Below are positions 61,652-64,000 of a DNA stretch of 64,000 bases, piece after piece. Every line of letters begins with the position of its first letter. Within the stretch, counting starts at the first letter, position 1. A program made the translations under genes and the position numbers. Source of the DNA: Muricea muricata (Eukaryota > Cnidaria > Anthozoa > Malacalcyonacea > Plexauridae); the NCBI GenBank assembly GCA_963855995.1, contig OY979720.1:16822430-16886429 (forward strand), read 5' to 3'. The notes beneath the pieces are model-generated. The model saw nothing but the letters and a program-made list of their open reading frames with translations. It was not told the origin of the DNA and did no database searches.

Positions 61652-64000
61652 ATGCAACGAGTCACTGGAACGTTTGGGTAAGTATGATATATGGAAAATA
61701 ATGTTGTCTGAAGTTCAGAAAATGTATAAATATTTAAGCTAGGTCATCACTTTATATTTTGTAGCAATATTTTGTGCAGCTTTTTGACCAAAGGTCAAGT
61801 AATCGTACCGACAATTTCACATTCTTTTTCACAAACAATAATGAAGTTCTGTTGCTGCTTGTGTATTTTATGTATTCAAAGCATTAAGTGTGTCTAATGT
61901 ATTTTAGTGTTTTGTGATAATAGTATGCTGAAGTTAGACAAAAATATGTCAAATGATTAATGATGTTGTATTTGTTCTTTATGTTTATTGCTTCGTTCGT
62001 ACAAAGATAATGCATTACTGCATGACTTGATGTATTTAGTTACCTCCCGTCTCTGCTAAATAATTGCATTTTTATTCCATTCCAATGATCAATATTTTTC
62101 AAAGATTGAAGTTTGCATATTTTAAATATGCACCCCTAAATATGAAGCTGCTTTTGTGATCTGTACTATCTATTAAATAATAGAGATTTTAAGATCAATG
62201 TCTACAGCAACTGGTTAACTTCAACACCTTGCTTGCTTTAAAATTGAAATCATTGCCAATAAACTGCCCAAACAGGGTGGGAATTAATGTCTGAAATGTG
62301 TGTCACATACATGCTGTACAGTGCAAGCCATAAGGTGCATGTTTCAAACTGTCATATGTATAGATTTGACATTTCAAGCATTGCATGTTAATTCCATAAA
62401 TGCATGCATGCTGTTTCACAGTCTAATAATATACAAGGAAAGGTATCTTGACTGTGATTGATCAATTTCAGTGCAGTTATACTAAATAAATAATAATTAA
62501 ACATGTTGAATATAACATGTTGAATGCAACATCTTAAACATAACATGTTGAATGTAACATCTTAACATAACATGTTAAATGTAACATCTTGAACATAACA
62601 TCTTGAACATAACATGTTCATAACATGTTGAATGTAACATGTAGAATGTAACATGTAGAATCAGAATGTAACATCTTAAACTTAACATGTTGAATGTAAC
62701 ATCTTGAACATTACATTTTGGACATAATTACGTTGAAAATTAGTCGTTAAACGTTGTTAGTTTATTGTTACTTTGCAAACCAGACAAGTATCCTTTGCAA
62801 GATATATGCACTGTTACTCATTAGCTCAACTGTTTTGGTTCTAACTGTAGGGCATATTGCACACTGTGTGGTAGACGAAGTTACTCAAGTAAACCAGAGA
62901 AAATTCTGAAAGCAAGTTTGCTGCCATTTTCCAGACCTAGCTTATGTAAACCAGGAAATTATCATAAGGAGTATAAACAGATCATATCTATTCGTGATTT
63001 TCGAACACTTCACAAAACATGGAGAAGACGTCTGCTCATCGATCAAGCTTGGTATCGAAAACAAAGTTATGCCACTGGGATTCTACGAACAATGTCGAAC
63101 ATTCTAAGGATACGTTACCTTCTTCTTGGAACTGCTGGAGCTGGTGCAATCGGCACAAAAGTGGTTAGTATCTCAGAGTGCTAGAAAACCGAAGCCTCAG
63201 TTTAGAAAGTGACAGTCAACCAGTTTAAATATAAGAAAATTTGGTTTGAATTTTGTGTTGATGAAGCAAGTAGTTAATCATATTATTGTCTGAGTTTAGC
63301 AAAACAGCTAATTCATGTGCTGACTTGAAATCACTCAAAACTTCAAACAAATGGTCAACATTAAAATATTATTTTGTGGAAGCACCACGTACTTTATTAA
63401 CGCAAAGCTTTCAACATGTAAGCTTTCATGGAAAATTATGTTTAAAAGTTGACATGATTAAAGTTTAAGTTTGTGTTGCCGTGCATGTCACATTACACAT
63501 GTTCATTATGCAGGTTCTGGCCAGCCAATTGCCTTTCCTGGCCAGTAAAGATGCTGAACTGGTTGTTCCACCATTATTCTGACCAGTCAATTGCATAAAA
63601 ATTGGGGAATAAGTTTAACTACTGTTAATATGTACTGTGTATGATTTCGTTGCAAGTGGAAATGGAGTGGAAATCATACACATGTCGAGATTCAAGCCGA
63701 GAACCAGTGAGAAACATTCTTGATCAACTATAGGCAATCTGGCAGGAATTGATTATTATTCCCTATATGTACTGTGGCTTGATTTCAAAGGGCAGCATTT
63801 TTTTTTTGGAACACCCGTGTATACTGTACTTACTAGGTATATAATTTCTTGATATACCATTAAATTAAATAGCAAGTCATTATTTCTCAGATGTATGATT
63901 CTTATAAAGAAAAGTGGGATGCACTTGTGAGCAACTTGCCAGACCTTCCTAATATTGATTGGCCGAAGAATTTCTTTTCCAAAGACAATTTGCCACAGTT
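61652..64000 (+). CDS. OPA1: OPA1, mitochondrial dynamin-like GTPase (first 3 exons, partial)
   Basis: Inner-membrane GTPase for mitochondrial fusion and cristae shape. Exons: 61652-61677, 62851-63163, and 63891 running past the right edge. Junctions are GT-AG and in phase. The ATG is the first after an in-frame stop at 61634. Residues 1-80 are Arg/Ser-rich and basic (CGRRSYSSK, KTWRRRLL), fitting a mitochondrial presequence. Residues 92-113 (NILRIRYLLLGTAGAGAIGT) align with the human OPA1 transmembrane segment (LLKLRYLILGSAVGGG), and the next exon YDSYKEKWDALVSNLPDL matches FDQWKDMIPDL. The GTPase domain would lie outside. Assignment rests on this N-terminal match only. Confidence 0.85.
62505..62730. 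repeat. Minisatellite 'AACATSTTGAATGT'
   Basis: About 16 imperfect units of 13-14 bp (taacatgttgaa, taacatcttgaaca and variants) in OPA1 intron 1, 120 bp before exon 2. Confidence 0.85.
63508..63600. mobile_element. Short MITE 'ATGCAGGTTCTGGCCAGCCAATT'
   Basis: The left 'atgcaggttctggccagcca' and right 'tgaccagtcaattgcat' are imperfect inverted ends in OPA1 intron 2. Related to 6540-6830. Confidence 0.55.

Overview
This is nuclear DNA of an intron-rich animal. Genes are split into many exons of about 50-310 bp with consensus GT-AG introns. Intergenic DNA is AT-rich and crowded with small inverted-repeat elements, and there are no operons or bacterial signals. The close match to human CDKAL1, GMPS and OPA1 together with retained introns and heavy MITE load suits an invertebrate, possibly a cnidarian, but the sequence alone does not fix the phylum.

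Layout. (1) 290-7183, minus strand: the first 11 coding exons of CDKAL1 (tRNA t6A37 methylthiotransferase). Its 3' end runs off the left edge. (2) 7500-8330: a CCAAT-rich, probably bidirectional promoter and a candidate spliced 47-codon gene on the plus strand. (3) 8.4-26 kb: about 17 kb that is gene-poor and built of microsatellites, tandem repeats, nested MITEs, a non-LTR retrotransposon tail and a 5-kb foldback with arms near 450 bp. (4) 26108-26731, minus strand: an intronless C18orf21-like gene (putative RNase MRP subunit, zinc ribbon). (5) 26925-47090: a 20-kb array of about 135 monomers of about 147 bp, filling the space between two divergent genes. (6) 47233-58933, plus strand: a complete 18-exon GMP synthase gene (697 aa) with MITEs in its introns. 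(7) 61652-64000, plus strand: the first three coding exons of OPA1 (inner-membrane dynamin-like GTPase), cut by the right edge.

The most unusual object is the satellite. Each monomer carries a tRNA-like half: a perfect A-box consensus, a B-box 43 nt downstream (as in a tRNA), a 5-bp anticodon stem with a 7-nt loop reading GAA after U33, and a run of 5-7 T about 21 nt past the B-box. It therefore looks like a tandemly amplified tRNA-derived RNA polymerase III unit. The array flips orientation near 29,045 so that units point outwards, in the same direction as the neighbouring pol II genes. It also has a nearly exact 3,237-bp higher-order period between 38.4 and 46.1 kb. Whether it is transcribed cannot be told from sequence.

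The genes serve unrelated housekeeping roles: tRNA modification, rRNA/RNase MRP processing, purine synthesis and mitochondrial fusion. No shared pathway is implied. All exon boundaries were read by eye from reading frame, splice consensus and similarity to remembered human proteins; no alignment was run.
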